A DNA stretch of 64,000 bases from Aedoeadaptatus coxii (GCF_903819215.1 NZ_CAIJCT010000006.1), one strand, 5' to 3'; counted from the first letter of the stretch, positions 16,611 to 25,596 are shown. Notes: generated by a model from the sequence alone, not told the origin. Made by a program: numbers and translations.

Positions 16611-17345
16611 ATGACATCACTATGGAAACAATTGGAACAGTTTAAATCCGAGACGGAAATGGTGGAACTTTCCCATCCCGTGTCGGATAAAACGCCGCAC
16701 TGGGCGGGATTTACATCCCTGACATCGGAAGAGCTTTATAATTTTAAGGAGCATCGCTTTACGGCTCGCGTTTACAAGATCGTGAGTCAATACGGCACCC
16801 ATATCGATGCGCCCGGCCATTTTACAGAAGGCGGTCGTATGCTCGACAAACTCGATCCGAAAGACACGATTTTGCCCCTCGTCGTGGTGGATGTGTCGGA
16901 TAAAGTGAAGGAAAATGCCGATTACATCGTAGGCGAAGAGGATATTTTACGGCACGAAGAGCGTCACGGTAAAATTCCCGAAGGATCCTTTGTGGCACTG
17001 CGCACCGATTGGTCGAAGCGCACGGAAAATTTCGATAACATCGACGACGACGGCATTAGCCATTACCCGGGATGGTCTATTCCCGCTTGTCGCTTATTAA
17101 TTGAACAGCGACACGTAAAGGCCATCGGTCACGAAACGTCGGACACCGATGCGTCGGCGATTTCCAACAAAGAGGGCTATCTCCCCGTAGAGACTTATGT
17201 TTTGGCACAGGATATTTATCAAGTGGAACTTATGCGCAATTTAGATCAAATGCCTCCTACCGGCGGCGTTATCTCCGTAGGGTATCCCAATATGGTAGAC
17301 GGTCCCGGATTCAGCGCGCGCTGTTTCGGATTTTACAAAAAATAG
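16611..17345 (+). CDS. Cyclase family protein (kynurenine formamidase-like metal hydrolase)
   Basis: This 244-residue cytosolic protein of the cyclase/KynB superfamily opens with VELSHPVSDKTPHW and has the metal-binding motif GTHIDAPGHF near residue 64, plus HETSDTDASA and PPTGGVISVGYP later. These residues bind Zn2+ or Mn2+ and hydrolyse an amide or cyclic substrate. The substrate cannot be read from the sequence: no tryptophan catabolic genes are nearby. GGGAGG lies upstream of the ATG. It appears monocistronic and converges on the penicillin-binding protein gene. Confidence 0.85.
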   Translation: MTSLWKQLEQFKSETEMVELSHPVSDKTPHWAGFTSLTSEELYNFKEHRFTARVYKIVSQYGTHIDAPGHFTEGGRMLDKLDPKDTILPLVVVDVSDKVKENADYIVGEEDILRHEERHGKIPEGSFVALRTDWSKRTENFDNIDDDGISHYPGWSIPACRLLIEQRHVKAIGHETSDTDASAISNKEGYLPVETYVLAQDIYQVELMRNLDQMPPTGGVISVGYPNMVDGPGFSARCFGFYKK

Positions 17346-17350
17346 ATATG

Positions 17351-17385
17351 AAAAAAAGGAGTTTCCCGAAGGAAACTCCTTTTTG
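17351..17385. terminator. Bidirectional terminator between cyclase and PBP genes
   Basis: GGAGTTTCC/GGAAACTCC with a CGAA tetraloop is flanked by A7 and T5 runs. Confidence 0.88.
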
Positions 17386-17386
17386 C

Positions 17387-19816
17387 TTATTGGGATTTTT
17401 TAGAAGAGCTGCCGCTTTTACCTTTGGAATTACCGGAACCTTGTCCGCTTTTGCCGGAGCCTTGTTCCGTTTTTCCGGAGCTGTTGCCGCTTCCGTTCTT
17501 ATTATCCTTATTGTCTTTGTTTTCGTCGTTTTTCTTATCTTCCGTCTTCGGTTTCGGAGGAACATTGCGATAGAGATTTTTAAGTCCCTTGGGCGATGTG
17601 CCTTCGGCGAAGATTTCTGTATAGCCGGCGACGGGGATATATTTTTTGTATAAGCCGTCTTCCGGTTCTTTAAAGTCTTTGTAATCCAAATCCTTGTGGA
17701 CATCGCGCATAATGGAGCGCCATAAATTGGCCGCCATACGGGAGTAATCCCAAAGAGGCGTGTTGTCGTCGTTGCCGATCCAAACCGATGCGGTGTAATA
17801 GGGCGTAAAGCCTACAAACCAGCTGTCGCGTTTGCGGTTGGTCGTACCGGTTTTGCCGGCGATAGCTTGTCCGCCGAAATTAGCATAGGTACCCGTACCG
17901 CTTTTAACGACGGTTTGGAGCATGGACGTCATAATATATGCGTTTTGGGGCGAGGTAATTTCCGTAGCTTCTCGTTTATTTTCAAAAATGACCTTGCCGG
18001 TTTTATCCGTAATTTTATCGACGAAAGAAGGTTTAATAAATTGGCCACCGTTGGGGAAGGTGCTGAAAGCTCCCGCCATTTCCAAGGGGCTGATGCCCAC
18101 GGTCATGCCGCCCAAAGTAAGGGAAGCCAAGTTGACGTCGTTGTATTTTTGCGTGTCGATGTTGACGTAGCGATCGTCATCTTCCGGCGTAACGATGGAT
18201 GAAATTTGCATCTTCTTCAAATTGTCGATCATCTTTTGGCTGGCCGCATTTTCGTCACTTGCCAGGCCTTTTCCTACGAGATAAGCGCCCACATTGGACG
18301 AATTGCGAATAAGATTGCGCACCGTGGCGTAACCTTGGTAACCTGTGGAGTTTTTCGGCCATCCGCCCGGGCGGGGAAGGTCGCGGTAGACGTCTCCCGC
18401 CGTGCCTCCATCATTTAAGAGGGCGAGATAGGGGCCGATAGGTTTAATGGACGAGCCCGGTTGTCTCGGATTTTTGGCGCGGTTTAAAATATTGTTTCCG
18501 CCGATACCTCGTCCGCCGACGATGGCGATTACTTGGCCCGTTTGGTGATTCATTACCGTAATGCCGACTTGGGGTTGAATAATGCCGTTTTTATCTGTGT
18601 GGCGACCGGGGAAGAAACTGTTTTGCGCTACCTTGTCTTCCAGGATTTTTTGAACATTTAAATCCAAAGGCGTTTCAATGGTGAGGCCGCCGTTGTAAAG
18701 AATATTTTGCGCTTCTTCTTCTTTGTGGCCTTGAGCCCGTAAAATGGAAAGCACTTCGTCTTTTACGGCATCGACATAGTAAGAGGAAATGCCTTTTGTG
18801 GTGCGAACGCCTAAGTTTAAGTCGATGGGTTCGTTAATGGCATCTTTCATCGTAGATTCGTCGATCATGCCGAGGGAATTCATTTTGTGCAGAATCAGTT
18901 CTTGACGTTTTTTACTTGCCGGATTGGGAACGGCTTTGCCAACGACGATGTCACCGGATTTAATTTGATTCTTTTCAAAGGCGTCGATGAGATTTAATTC
19001 GGCGAGTTTGTCTGCCAGTTTGCGAGTATCTTTACCCGCCTTTTCCCCTTTATTTTCCGTAGCGGGAATGAGGGCGAGATCGATGGATTCCAAATCTTCT
19101 CCATCTTCAATAGGCGCTACATTATAGGGCGTATATTCCGAAGGGCGATTGGTAATACCGACGATCATAGCCGATTCGGCGAGGGTAAGATCTTTTACAT
19201 CTTTATTGAAGAAACTTTTTGCCGCCGCTTCTACGCCGATGGTGCCCTTGGAGAAGGCGGCGGAGTTAAGATAAGCTTCCAAGATTTGTTTTTTCGAAAG
19301 ATTGCTTTCCAATTGGAAGGCGTAATAAATATCTTGGAACTTACGGGCATAGCTTTTAACCGGTGAGGTGTATAAGTTTTTTGCCACCTGCATGGTAATA
19401 GTGGATCCGCCTTGGCTGAAATCCATGTCTTTTAAGTTTTTGAGGGTGGCCGAAATCAGGCGACGGAAATCCACGCCGCCGTGTTCGTAAAAACGTTGGT
19501 CCTCGATGGCGATGGCGGCTTCCTGTAAATGGTCGGGCATGCGATCGATAGAGACCCATTGGCTGTATTCATTTTGAACGAGCCGCTCTACATTTTCACC
19601 GTCTTTATCCCGCACCACCGACGTTTCGGCAATGGCGGCGCGAACATTTTTCGGATCGATTTCCGGGGATTCGCTAATGGCGGTAATGGCATAAGAAAAG
19701 GCGATGCCTACTAATGTAATGCCCGCAATAACAAATAATAAAAAGATGATTTTAAAGGCAGAGCTCCAGCGCAGATTATGATCTTCGCGCCTCGTCTGTC
19801 CGCGTTTTCTAGGCAT
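17387..19816 (-). CDS. Class A penicillin-binding protein (PBP1A type)
   Basis: This 809-residue bifunctional peptidoglycan synthase has a short basic cytoplasmic tail, one membrane anchor at about residues 25-47, a GT51 glycosyltransferase domain with IEDQRFYEHGGVD and GGSTITMQVAKN, and a transpeptidase domain with SSIK (nucleophile Ser), SSN and KTGT motifs. The last roughly 60 residues are low-complexity Lys/Asp/Asn then Ser/Gly/Lys-rich, a likely disordered extracellular tail. It polymerises and crosslinks murein. The ATG follows AAAGGAGG. It is monocistronic. Confidence 0.95.
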   Translation of the reverse strand: MPRKRGQTRREDHNLRWSSAFKIIFLLFVIAGITLVGIAFSYAITAISESPEIDPKNVRAAIAETSVVRDKDGENVERLVQNEYSQWVSIDRMPDHLQEAAIAIEDQRFYEHGGVDFRRLISATLKNLKDMDFSQGGSTITMQVAKNLYTSPVKSYARKFQDIYYAFQLESNLSKKQILEAYLNSAAFSKGTIGVEAAAKSFFNKDVKDLTLAESAMIVGITNRPSEYTPYNVAPIEDGEDLESIDLALIPATENKGEKAGKDTRKLADKLAELNLIDAFEKNQIKSGDIVVGKAVPNPASKKRQELILHKMNSLGMIDESTMKDAINEPIDLNLGVRTTKGISSYYVDAVKDEVLSILRAQGHKEEEAQNILYNGGLTIETPLDLNVQKILEDKVAQNSFFPGRHTDKNGIIQPQVGITVMNHQTGQVIAIVGGRGIGGNNILNRAKNPRQPGSSIKPIGPYLALLNDGGTAGDVYRDLPRPGGWPKNSTGYQGYATVRNLIRNSSNVGAYLVGKGLASDENAASQKMIDNLKKMQISSIVTPEDDDRYVNIDTQKYNDVNLASLTLGGMTVGISPLEMAGAFSTFPNGGQFIKPSFVDKITDKTGKVIFENKREATEITSPQNAYIMTSMLQTVVKSGTGTYANFGGQAIAGKTGTTNRKRDSWFVGFTPYYTASVWIGNDDNTPLWDYSRMAANLWRSIMRDVHKDLDYKDFKEPEDGLYKKYIPVAGYTEIFAEGTSPKGLKNLYRNVPPKPKTEDKKNDENKDNKDNKNGSGNSSGKTEQGSGKSGQGSGNSKGKSGSSSKKSQ

Positions 19817-19983
19817 AGAAACCTCCTTTATAATGTCTTATTATACCAAAAGGCGCCTTGAAGAGTAGAGGGATTCCGACAAATTCTAAAGCTTAGATAA
19901 AAAAATACTTTTTTCTCTCAAAAATGGTAAGATAAGTAGGCTTATTATCCTCTATTATTGTGAAAATGCCATGAGCTTTACGG

Positions 19984-20013
19984 TTGCAGGCGTTTTTCAT
20001 AATTTGATATAAT
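19984..20013 (+). promoter_or_regulatory. Promoter of the P1 peptidase gene
   Basis: TTGCAG at 19984-19989 and a consensus TATAAT at 20008-20013 are separated by 18 nt, 22 nt before the start codon. Confidence 0.7.
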
Positions 20014-20034
20014 CGAAACGTTTGGAGGGATTCC

Positions 20035-20930
20035 ATGTATAGTGGGTATATTACCGATGTTAAAGGCATCGCCGTAGGTCACGAAGAAACTATTGAAAAG
20101 GGAACGGGCGTTACGGTGATTTTGCCGCCGAAAGGAAACACCGCCGGCGTCGATGTTCGCGGCGGCGCGCCCGGCACGCGGGAGTGTGTGCTTTTAAATC
20201 CCACGTATGCCGTGGATGAAGTACACGGTTTCGTATTAAGCGGCGGCTCCGCCTACGGGCTGGAAGCGGCGAGTGGCGTGATGCGCGGACTGAGAGAAGA
20301 TAACATCGGCTTCGATGTCGGCGTAGGCGTCGTGCCCATTGTGCCCTCGGCGGTGTTATTCGATCTTACGTATAAATCAGCCGATGCGTGGCCCGATCAT
20401 GCTATGGGGCTTTCAGCTTATAAAAAAGCGAGCACGGAAGAAAAGAGACAGGGCATTGTTGGCGCGGGAACGGGGGCGACCGTCGCCAAAAGCATGGGTG
20501 TGGAACACGCCGTAAAATCCGGGATTGGAAGTGCTTCTATAAAAGTGGAAGGGGTTACATTTTCCGCCATAGTAGCGGTAAACGCCTTCGGCAATATTTA
20601 CGATGTGGAAGAAGAGAAATGGCTCGCCGAGCCCGTAGTGGACGGAAAAGCTGTTTCTATTGAAGAAGCTCTCGCCAAAGGTCGCGTGGATTTTGAAAAG
20701 GTTCCGTCGTCGCCACCGACGGAACCTTTTCAAAGACTGAACTTTGCAAGCTGGCATCCATTAGTCACAACGGTTTGGCCAGATCCATCGTGCCCGTGCA
20801 CACATCCCTGGACGGCGATACGATTTTTACAGTCGCCACCAATGCAAAAGAATGTGACGTACAATTGGCGGAAGTCTATATGCCGAAAGTACTCGCGCGG
20901 GCGGTGGCCAACGCTTTATTAAGTATATGA
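20035..20930 (+). pseudogene. P1 family (DmpA-type) peptidase, frameshifted
   Basis: The first 222 residues match the P1/DmpA aminopeptidase family: GIAVGHEE, GVTVILPP, VDVRGGAPGTRE, HGFVLSGGSAYGLEAASGV and GAGTGATVAK. After about position 20700 this frame turns into unrelated residues, while the -1 frame continues the family (VVATDGTFSK, HNGLARSIVPVHTS, GDTIFTVAT) to a stop at 20928-20930. The break falls where the family has its Asn-Thr-Thr autocleavage and nucleophile block, so an active mature enzyme is unlikely. A loss of about seven bases would explain it. It coincides with an 18-bp perfect inverted repeat. Sequencing error or rare recoding cannot be excluded. Confidence 0.8.
20692..20734. 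repeat. 18-bp perfect inverted repeat inside the P1 peptidase gene
   Basis: The left arm 20692-20709 and right arm 20717-20734 are perfect reverse complements around the 7-nt loop TCGCCAC. The reading frame is lost within the left arm. There are only four T residues at the end, so it is not a convincing terminator. Confidence 0.9.
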
Positions 20931-20964
20931 CCGGCATCGGAACGAGCCGGATCGGAGGTAACAA

Positions 20965-21714
20965 GTGAAGAAAAAAACCAATAAACTGTCCACGAGGCAG
21001 ATCGTCGTCATCGGTATTCTCGGTGCCATTACCGTGGTGCTCGGCATGACACCTTTGGGCTTTGTGCCTATTGGGCCCTTAAATGCTACGACCATGCACA
21101 TCCCCGTTTTAATTGCCGCCTTTATCGAAGGGCCCGTCGTAGGCGCCTTCGTCGGGCTTATATTCGGATTAAGCTCTTTATTTAACGCCATTACGCGGCC
21201 AACGCCTATTTCATTTGTATTTTACAATCCCTTGATCTCCATCGCCCCTCGCATTTTATTGGGTCTTATCGCCTACGGTCTCTTTGCCGCATTTAAACGC
21301 ATCGACGGCAAGCGATTAAAGATCTTGGGCATGGCGGCGTGGGTGGCGGTCATCAGCTTTTTAGTGGCGGGCATTGTAAAAAATGTGGCGGCAGATACTT
21401 TCGGTGCAGGCTTCGCCTTGAACGTCGCCTTTCTCCTTTTATCCTTCGGGCTTTTATATTTGCTCGCCCGTTCCGAAGCGAAAAGCGCGGCGGTGGTATT
21501 GGCGTCTTTTCTCGCCACGGTGATCCACTCCGCCATGGTTATGAGCGGCATTTACATTTTCTTTGCTCAGCGATTTGTGGAAGCCATGGGCGCTTCCCAA
21601 GAATTAGTCAACACAGTGATTTTCGGCACTATCGTCACATCGGGCGTACCGGAAGGCATTATCGCAACCATCGTTTCCACCGGCGTGGTGAGTGCGTGGT
21701 ATGCTAAAAAATAA
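20965..21714 (+). CDS. ECF transporter S component, probable pantothenate (PanT-like)
   Basis: This 249-residue membrane protein has about six hydrophobic segments and the ECF S-component pattern: a short charged N-terminus, the IGILGAITVVLGMTPLG helix, and PIGPLNATTMHIPVLIAA followed by a GLIFGLSS helix. It would bind a vitamin and work with a shared EcfA/EcfA'/EcfT energising module, which is not in the window. Substrate is inferred from the neighbour: the pantothenate kinase coaX starts 21 nt downstream. The start is GTG at 20965, with GGAGG at 20954-20958. Confidence 0.82.
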   Translation: MKKKTNKLSTRQIVVIGILGAITVVLGMTPLGFVPIGPLNATTMHIPVLIAAFIEGPVVGAFVGLIFGLSSLFNAITRPTPISFVFYNPLISIAPRILLGLIAYGLFAAFKRIDGKRLKILGMAAWVAVISFLVAGIVKNVAADTFGAGFALNVAFLLLSFGLLYLLARSEAKSAAVVLASFLATVIHSAMVMSGIYIFFAQRFVEAMGASQELVNTVIFGTIVTSGVPEGIIATIVSTGVVSAWYAKK

Positions 21715-21735
21715 ATCTAAAGAAACAGGTGAATT

Positions 21736-22509
21736 ATGTTATTAGCAATCGATGTAGGAAATACCAATATCGTATTCGGCGCCTTTAAGGGCCGCGAACT
21801 GATCCACGACTGGCGCATCGCCTCGGATCAAAAAAAGACCAGCGATGAATTCGGCATGCTGGTGACGGAAATGCTCAACAATGTTCAATTAAAACCGGTG
21901 GACATCGAAGCGGTCATTATGTCGTCGGTGGTGCCGAACATTATGCATACCATGCAGAACATGATCGTAAAATACTTCCATCAATACCCGATGATCGTAG
22001 GCGCCGGCGTCAAAACGGGGATTAACATTCGCTACGACAATCCGAGGGAAGTGGGCGCCGATCGCATCGTCAACGCCATCGCCGCCGTGGAACGTTACGG
22101 CGGGCCCTGTATTATTATCGACCTCGGAACGGCCATTACCTTTTGCGTCGTAGACGACAAGAAAAATTACTTAGGCGGACTTATTTTGCCGGGGATCAGC
22201 ATTTCCGCCGACGCCCTCGTCTCCAGAACGTCGAAGCTTCCGAAAATCGAAATCATTAAGCCTGAAAAAGTCATCGGCAAAACCACGGTGAGCAGTATGC
22301 AAAACGGGCTTTACTACGGTTTTTCCTCCATGATCGACGGCATCGTCAAACACATTTGCGACGAAATTCAAATGGATCCTTCCGACGTGCACGTCATTGC
22401 CACCGGGGGCTTTTCCAATCTCCTGGTCTCCGACAGCGCCTACGACATTATCATCGATCGCGACCTGACCATGGACGGGTTGCGCATCCTGTACGATATG
22501 AACAACTAA
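21736..22509 (+). CDS. coaX: Type III pantothenate kinase CoaX
   Basis: This 257-residue ASKHA-fold kinase phosphorylates pantothenate in the first committed step of CoA synthesis. The N-terminal phosphate loop AIDVGNTNIVFG, SSVVPNI, the GADRIVNAIAA motif with the catalytic Asp, IIDLGTAITF, and the LGGLILPGI segment are all diagnostic. It follows the S component and overlaps dus by 1 nt (TAATG). AAACAGGTGA precedes the ATG. Confidence 0.96.
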   Translation: MLLAIDVGNTNIVFGAFKGRELIHDWRIASDQKKTSDEFGMLVTEMLNNVQLKPVDIEAVIMSSVVPNIMHTMQNMIVKYFHQYPMIVGAGVKTGINIRYDNPREVGADRIVNAIAAVERYGGPCIIIDLGTAITFCVVDDKKNYLGGLILPGISISADALVSRTSKLPKIEIIKPEKVIGKTTVSSMQNGLYYGFSSMIDGIVKHICDEIQMDPSDVHVIATGGFSNLLVSDSAYDIIIDRDLTMDGLRILYDMNN

Positions 22510-23447
22510 TGGGTTTTACAGTTGCATTGGCCCCCATGGCGGGGTACACCGACAGAAGTTTTCGCGTCATCTGCAGCCGTTTCGGCATGGATTATTCCAC
22601 GACGGAAATGGTAAGCGTCAAAGCCCTTTTTTACGGCGATAAAAAAACCAAGCGATTAATGACCGTTTCGCCGGAGGAAGCCCCGGTTTCCCTGCAACTT
22701 TTCGGCGACGACGGGGATCAATTCGCGTCGGTCATCGAATCCTTAGGAGATACGCTGAAAGCCTATAGAAGCATCGACATTAATATGGGGTGTCCGGCGC
22801 CGAAAATTGTCAAAACCGGCAGCGGCAGCGCCCTTTTGAAAGAACCGGAGAAGGCGCGAAACATTATTCGCGCGTCGGTTCAAACCTCTCCCGTGCCCGT
22901 AAGCGTGAAAGTGCGCAAGGGCTTTTTGGAAGGGGATGAAGAGGGGATGAGGATCGCCGAAATCGCCGAGGAAGAGGGAGCAGCTTTCGTTACCGTTCAC
23001 GGCAGAAGCAGAGAAGCCTATTATTCCGGCGCATCCGATTGGAATTTTATCGATCGCGTGGCGAAAAATCTTTCCATTCCCGTCATCGCCAACGGCGACA
23101 TACAGACGGGAGAAGATGCCCTTCGTTTTAAAGAGGAAGGGATTTTAGGCGTCGCCATCGGGCGGGGCGCCATCGGCAATCCCTTTATCTTTCGCACCAT
23201 CGGGGAAGCCTTAAAAGGCGAGGACATAACCCCTTTACGGGAAGAAGAAATCGTCGCGGTGGCGAAAGAGCATTTAAGCATGAGCATCGAAGAAAAAGGC
23301 GAACACTTGGGCGTCGTGGAAATGCGGAAACATTTCATCGGCTATTTAAAGGGATTTGAACACGCCAAGCGCCATCGCAGTGCCATTTTACAATTAACCG
23401 ATCCTAAGGAAATCGAACGCTATCTCGACGATCTATTACAAATGTAG
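22509..23447 (+). CDS. dus: tRNA-dihydrouridine synthase (DusB-like)
   Basis: This 312-residue FMN-dependent enzyme reduces uridines in the tRNA D-loop. Family signatures are LAPMAGYTDRSFR, the INMGCPAPKIVKTGSGSALL block with the catalytic Cys, VSVKVRKG, VTVHGRSR, and the FMN-phosphate loop GVAIGRGAIGNP. I start it at ATG 22509, overlapping the coaX stop; an upstream in-frame extension to 22356 lies entirely inside coaX and is not supported. Confidence 0.95.
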   Translation: MGFTVALAPMAGYTDRSFRVICSRFGMDYSTTEMVSVKALFYGDKKTKRLMTVSPEEAPVSLQLFGDDGDQFASVIESLGDTLKAYRSIDINMGCPAPKIVKTGSGSALLKEPEKARNIIRASVQTSPVPVSVKVRKGFLEGDEEGMRIAEIAEEEGAAFVTVHGRSREAYYSGASDWNFIDRVAKNLSIPVIANGDIQTGEDALRFKEEGILGVAIGRGAIGNPFIFRTIGEALKGEDITPLREEEIVAVAKEHLSMSIEEKGEHLGVVEMRKHFIGYLKGFEHAKRHRSAILQLTDPKEIERYLDDLLQM

Positions 23448-23455
23448 CCTCGGAA

Positions 23456-23484
23456 TTGACAGAAAAAGGGAACTTTTATATAAT
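23456..23484 (+). promoter_or_regulatory. Perfect-consensus sigma-A promoter ahead of greA-lysS
   Basis: TTGACA at 23456-23461 and TATAAT at 23479-23484 match the consensus exactly with 17-nt spacing. The start point would be near 23491. Confidence 0.92.
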
Positions 23485-23501
23485 AGGGCGAATGATTATG
23501 C

Positions 23502-23524
23502 GGACCCGATGCGGGTCCTTTCTT
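23502..23524 (+). terminator. Hairpin with T-run in the greA leader
   Basis: GGACCC/GGGTCC with a five-base loop is followed by TTTCTT. It lies about 10 nt after the predicted start point and can act as a leader attenuator or as the dus terminator for read-through RNA. Confidence 0.65.
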
Positions 23525-23560
23525 CATAAATAAGAACAACCACATTAAGGGAGTGACGCT

Positions 23561-24046
23561 ATGACGGAAAATAATAACGAAGTATTAATTACAGAAGAAG
23601 GCTTACAAAAAATCGAGGACGAAATCGAGCAGTTAAAAACCGTTCGACGAAAAGAAGTAGCAGAGCGTATTAAAGTGGCTTTAGGCTACGGCGATTTATC
23701 GGAAAACTCCGAATACGACGAAGCAAAAAACGAACAGGCTCAAGTGGAAGAGCGCATCGCCAAATTGGAATACATGGCGCGCAATGCAAAGGTCATTAAG
23801 GGCAACGAATTAAATGATCAAATAGTCAATGTCGGTTCCACAGTCGTTGTGGAAGATTTAGATAACGGCGACGAAGACACCTACAGTATTGTAGGCAGCG
23901 CCGAAGCCGATCCTTTGGAAGGCAAAATTTCCAACGAAAGCCCCATCGGCGCAGGCCTTATGGGAAAAGGCGTGGATGAAATTGCCGAAATCGACGTACC
24001 TCAAGGAAAAGTTCGACTGAAAGTGAAGAAAATTTCGGTCCAATAA
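23561..24046 (+). CDS. greA: Transcription elongation factor GreA
   Basis: This 161-residue protein rescues backtracked RNA polymerase by stimulating transcript cleavage. The N-terminal coiled coil contains ALGYGDLSENSEYDEAKNEQ with the catalytic Asp and Glu at its tip (D..SEN.EY), and the C-terminal domain has the ISNESPIGAGLMGK pattern. The ATG follows AAGGGAG. It is 17 nt before lysS, with which it is probably cotranscribed from the strong promoter at 23456. Confidence 0.96.
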   Translation: MTENNNEVLITEEGLQKIEDEIEQLKTVRRKEVAERIKVALGYGDLSENSEYDEAKNEQAQVEERIAKLEYMARNAKVIKGNELNDQIVNVGSTVVVEDLDNGDEDTYSIVGSAEADPLEGKISNESPIGAGLMGKGVDEIAEIDVPQGKVRLKVKKISVQ

Positions 24047-24063
24047 AAGTCAGGAGGATGACA

Positions 24064-25569
24064 ATGGCAAAAGGCCAAAAGAGCAGTGAAGTAAGACAAA
24101 GAAAACTCGAAAAAGTTCAAGGCTTAATCGACGAAGGCAACAGCCCTTATCTGGCGGAAAAATACGACGTCGATACCTACACCAACCAAATCCTTGACAA
24201 TTTCGACGCCATGGAAGGAAAAGAAGTATCCGTCGCCGGCCGTATTATGAGCAAGCGTCGCCACGGAAAAATCGCCTTCTTAGATTTACAAGATACTTAC
24301 GGAAGAATTCAAATCTTCGCCAAGAAAAACATTATGGAAGAAAACTACGAAGTGGTAAAAGCTACTGACGTAGGGGATTTCCTGGGCGTAAAAGGCAAGG
24401 TTATTCGCACCGAAACCGGTGCTATCTCCGTGGAAGCGGAAGAAGTGGAACTTTTATCCAAGAGTATTCAAGTCCTTCCGGAAAAATTCCACGGCTTGAA
24501 AGATATGGATTTAAGATACCGCCAACGTTATGTCGACCTTATCGTCGATCCCGAAGTAAAAGAGACCTTCTTTAAACGCAGCGCCATTATTAAAGCCATT
24601 CGCGAATTTTTGGATAACAAGGGCTTCCTCGAAGTTGAAACCCCGATCCTCGGCAATGTGGCAGGGGGCGCCAACGCAAGACCCTTCTTAACCCACCACA
24701 ACGCATTGGATATCGACCTTCAAATGCGTATTGCCAACGAACTTTTCTTGAAACGCCTCATCGTCGGCGGCTTCGACAAAGTATACGAAATGGGCAAAAT
24801 GTTTAGAAACGAAGGGATGGACACGCGCCACAACCCCGAGTTTACTAATATCGAGCTTTACCAAGCTTACGTCGACATGGACGAGATGATGCTCATTACC
24901 GAAAACATGTTTGCTTACGCCGCCGAAAAAGTATTGGGCTCTCCCGTCATCGAATACCAAGGCACGACAATCGACTTGACGCCGCCGTGGAAACGCATCA
25001 GCATGGAAGATGCCGTTAAAGAATACGCAGGAATCGACTTTTCCGCCATCGAAACCGACGAAGAAGCATTAGCACTCGCCAAAGAAAAGGGATTGGACGT
25101 ACAACCTTTCTGGACGCGCGGCCACGTTATCAGCGAAATGTTTGAAGAATACTGCGAAGAAAAACTGGTACAACCGACCTTCGTCACCGGCCATCCGGTA
25201 GAAGTGAGCCCCTTGGCGAAGAGAGATCCCAAGGATCCGCGCATTACCCGCCGTTTCGAAGCCTTTATCAACACATGGGAATTCGCCAACGCCTTCAGCG
25301 AGTTGAACGACCCCATCGATCAACGTGAACGCTTTGAAGAGCAAGTCAAAGATCAGGAAAAAGGCGACGACGAAGCCCACCCCATGGATCACGACTTCAT
25401 CAACGCCATTGAAGTAGGTTTGCCTCCCACAGGCGGACTCGGCATCGGCGTCGATCGAATGATCATGCTCTTAACCGATCAATCGAGCATTCGCGACGTC
25501 CTATTCTTCCCCACCATGAAACCTCTCGACGAGGGAGAAGAGGAAAGCTGGGAAGACGACGAAGAATAA
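24064..25569 (+). CDS. lysS: Lysine--tRNA ligase (class II)
   Basis: This 501-residue class II synthetase charges tRNA-Lys. It has an N-terminal OB-fold anticodon-binding domain (GRIMSKRRHGKIAFLDLQD) and a catalytic domain with motif 2 (FRNEGMDTRHNPEF) and motif 3 (GLGIGVDRMIMLLTD). I choose the ATG at 24064, six bases after AGGAGG; the ATG at 24058 overlaps that ribosome site. It ends at a palindromic terminator. Confidence 0.97.
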   Translation: MAKGQKSSEVRQRKLEKVQGLIDEGNSPYLAEKYDVDTYTNQILDNFDAMEGKEVSVAGRIMSKRRHGKIAFLDLQDTYGRIQIFAKKNIMEENYEVVKATDVGDFLGVKGKVIRTETGAISVEAEEVELLSKSIQVLPEKFHGLKDMDLRYRQRYVDLIVDPEVKETFFKRSAIIKAIREFLDNKGFLEVETPILGNVAGGANARPFLTHHNALDIDLQMRIANELFLKRLIVGGFDKVYEMGKMFRNEGMDTRHNPEFTNIELYQAYVDMDEMMLITENMFAYAAEKVLGSPVIEYQGTTIDLTPPWKRISMEDAVKEYAGIDFSAIETDEEALALAKEKGLDVQPFWTRGHVISEMFEEYCEEKLVQPTFVTGHPVEVSPLAKRDPKDPRITRRFEAFINTWEFANAFSELNDPIDQRERFEEQVKDQEKGDDEAHPMDHDFINAIEVGLPPTGGLGIGVDRMIMLLTDQSSIRDVLFFPTMKPLDEGEEESWEDDEE

Positions 25570-25570
25570 T

Positions 25571-25596
25571 AAAAAGACCCGCGCGGGTCTTTTTTA
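25571..25596 (+). terminator. Terminator of greA-lysS
   Basis: A perfect 12-bp palindromic stem beginning AAAAAGACCCGC ends in a T-run. Its flanking A-run would also allow minus-strand function. Confidence 0.85.

Noticed and set aside
22356..22508. N-terminal extension of the dus gene
   Set aside because: It lies wholly inside coaX in another frame, and family homology begins at the ATG at 22509, which overlaps the coaX stop.
23502..23524. Riboswitch in the greA leader
   Set aside because: Only one simple hairpin is present between promoter and gene, with no aptamer-like conserved blocks.
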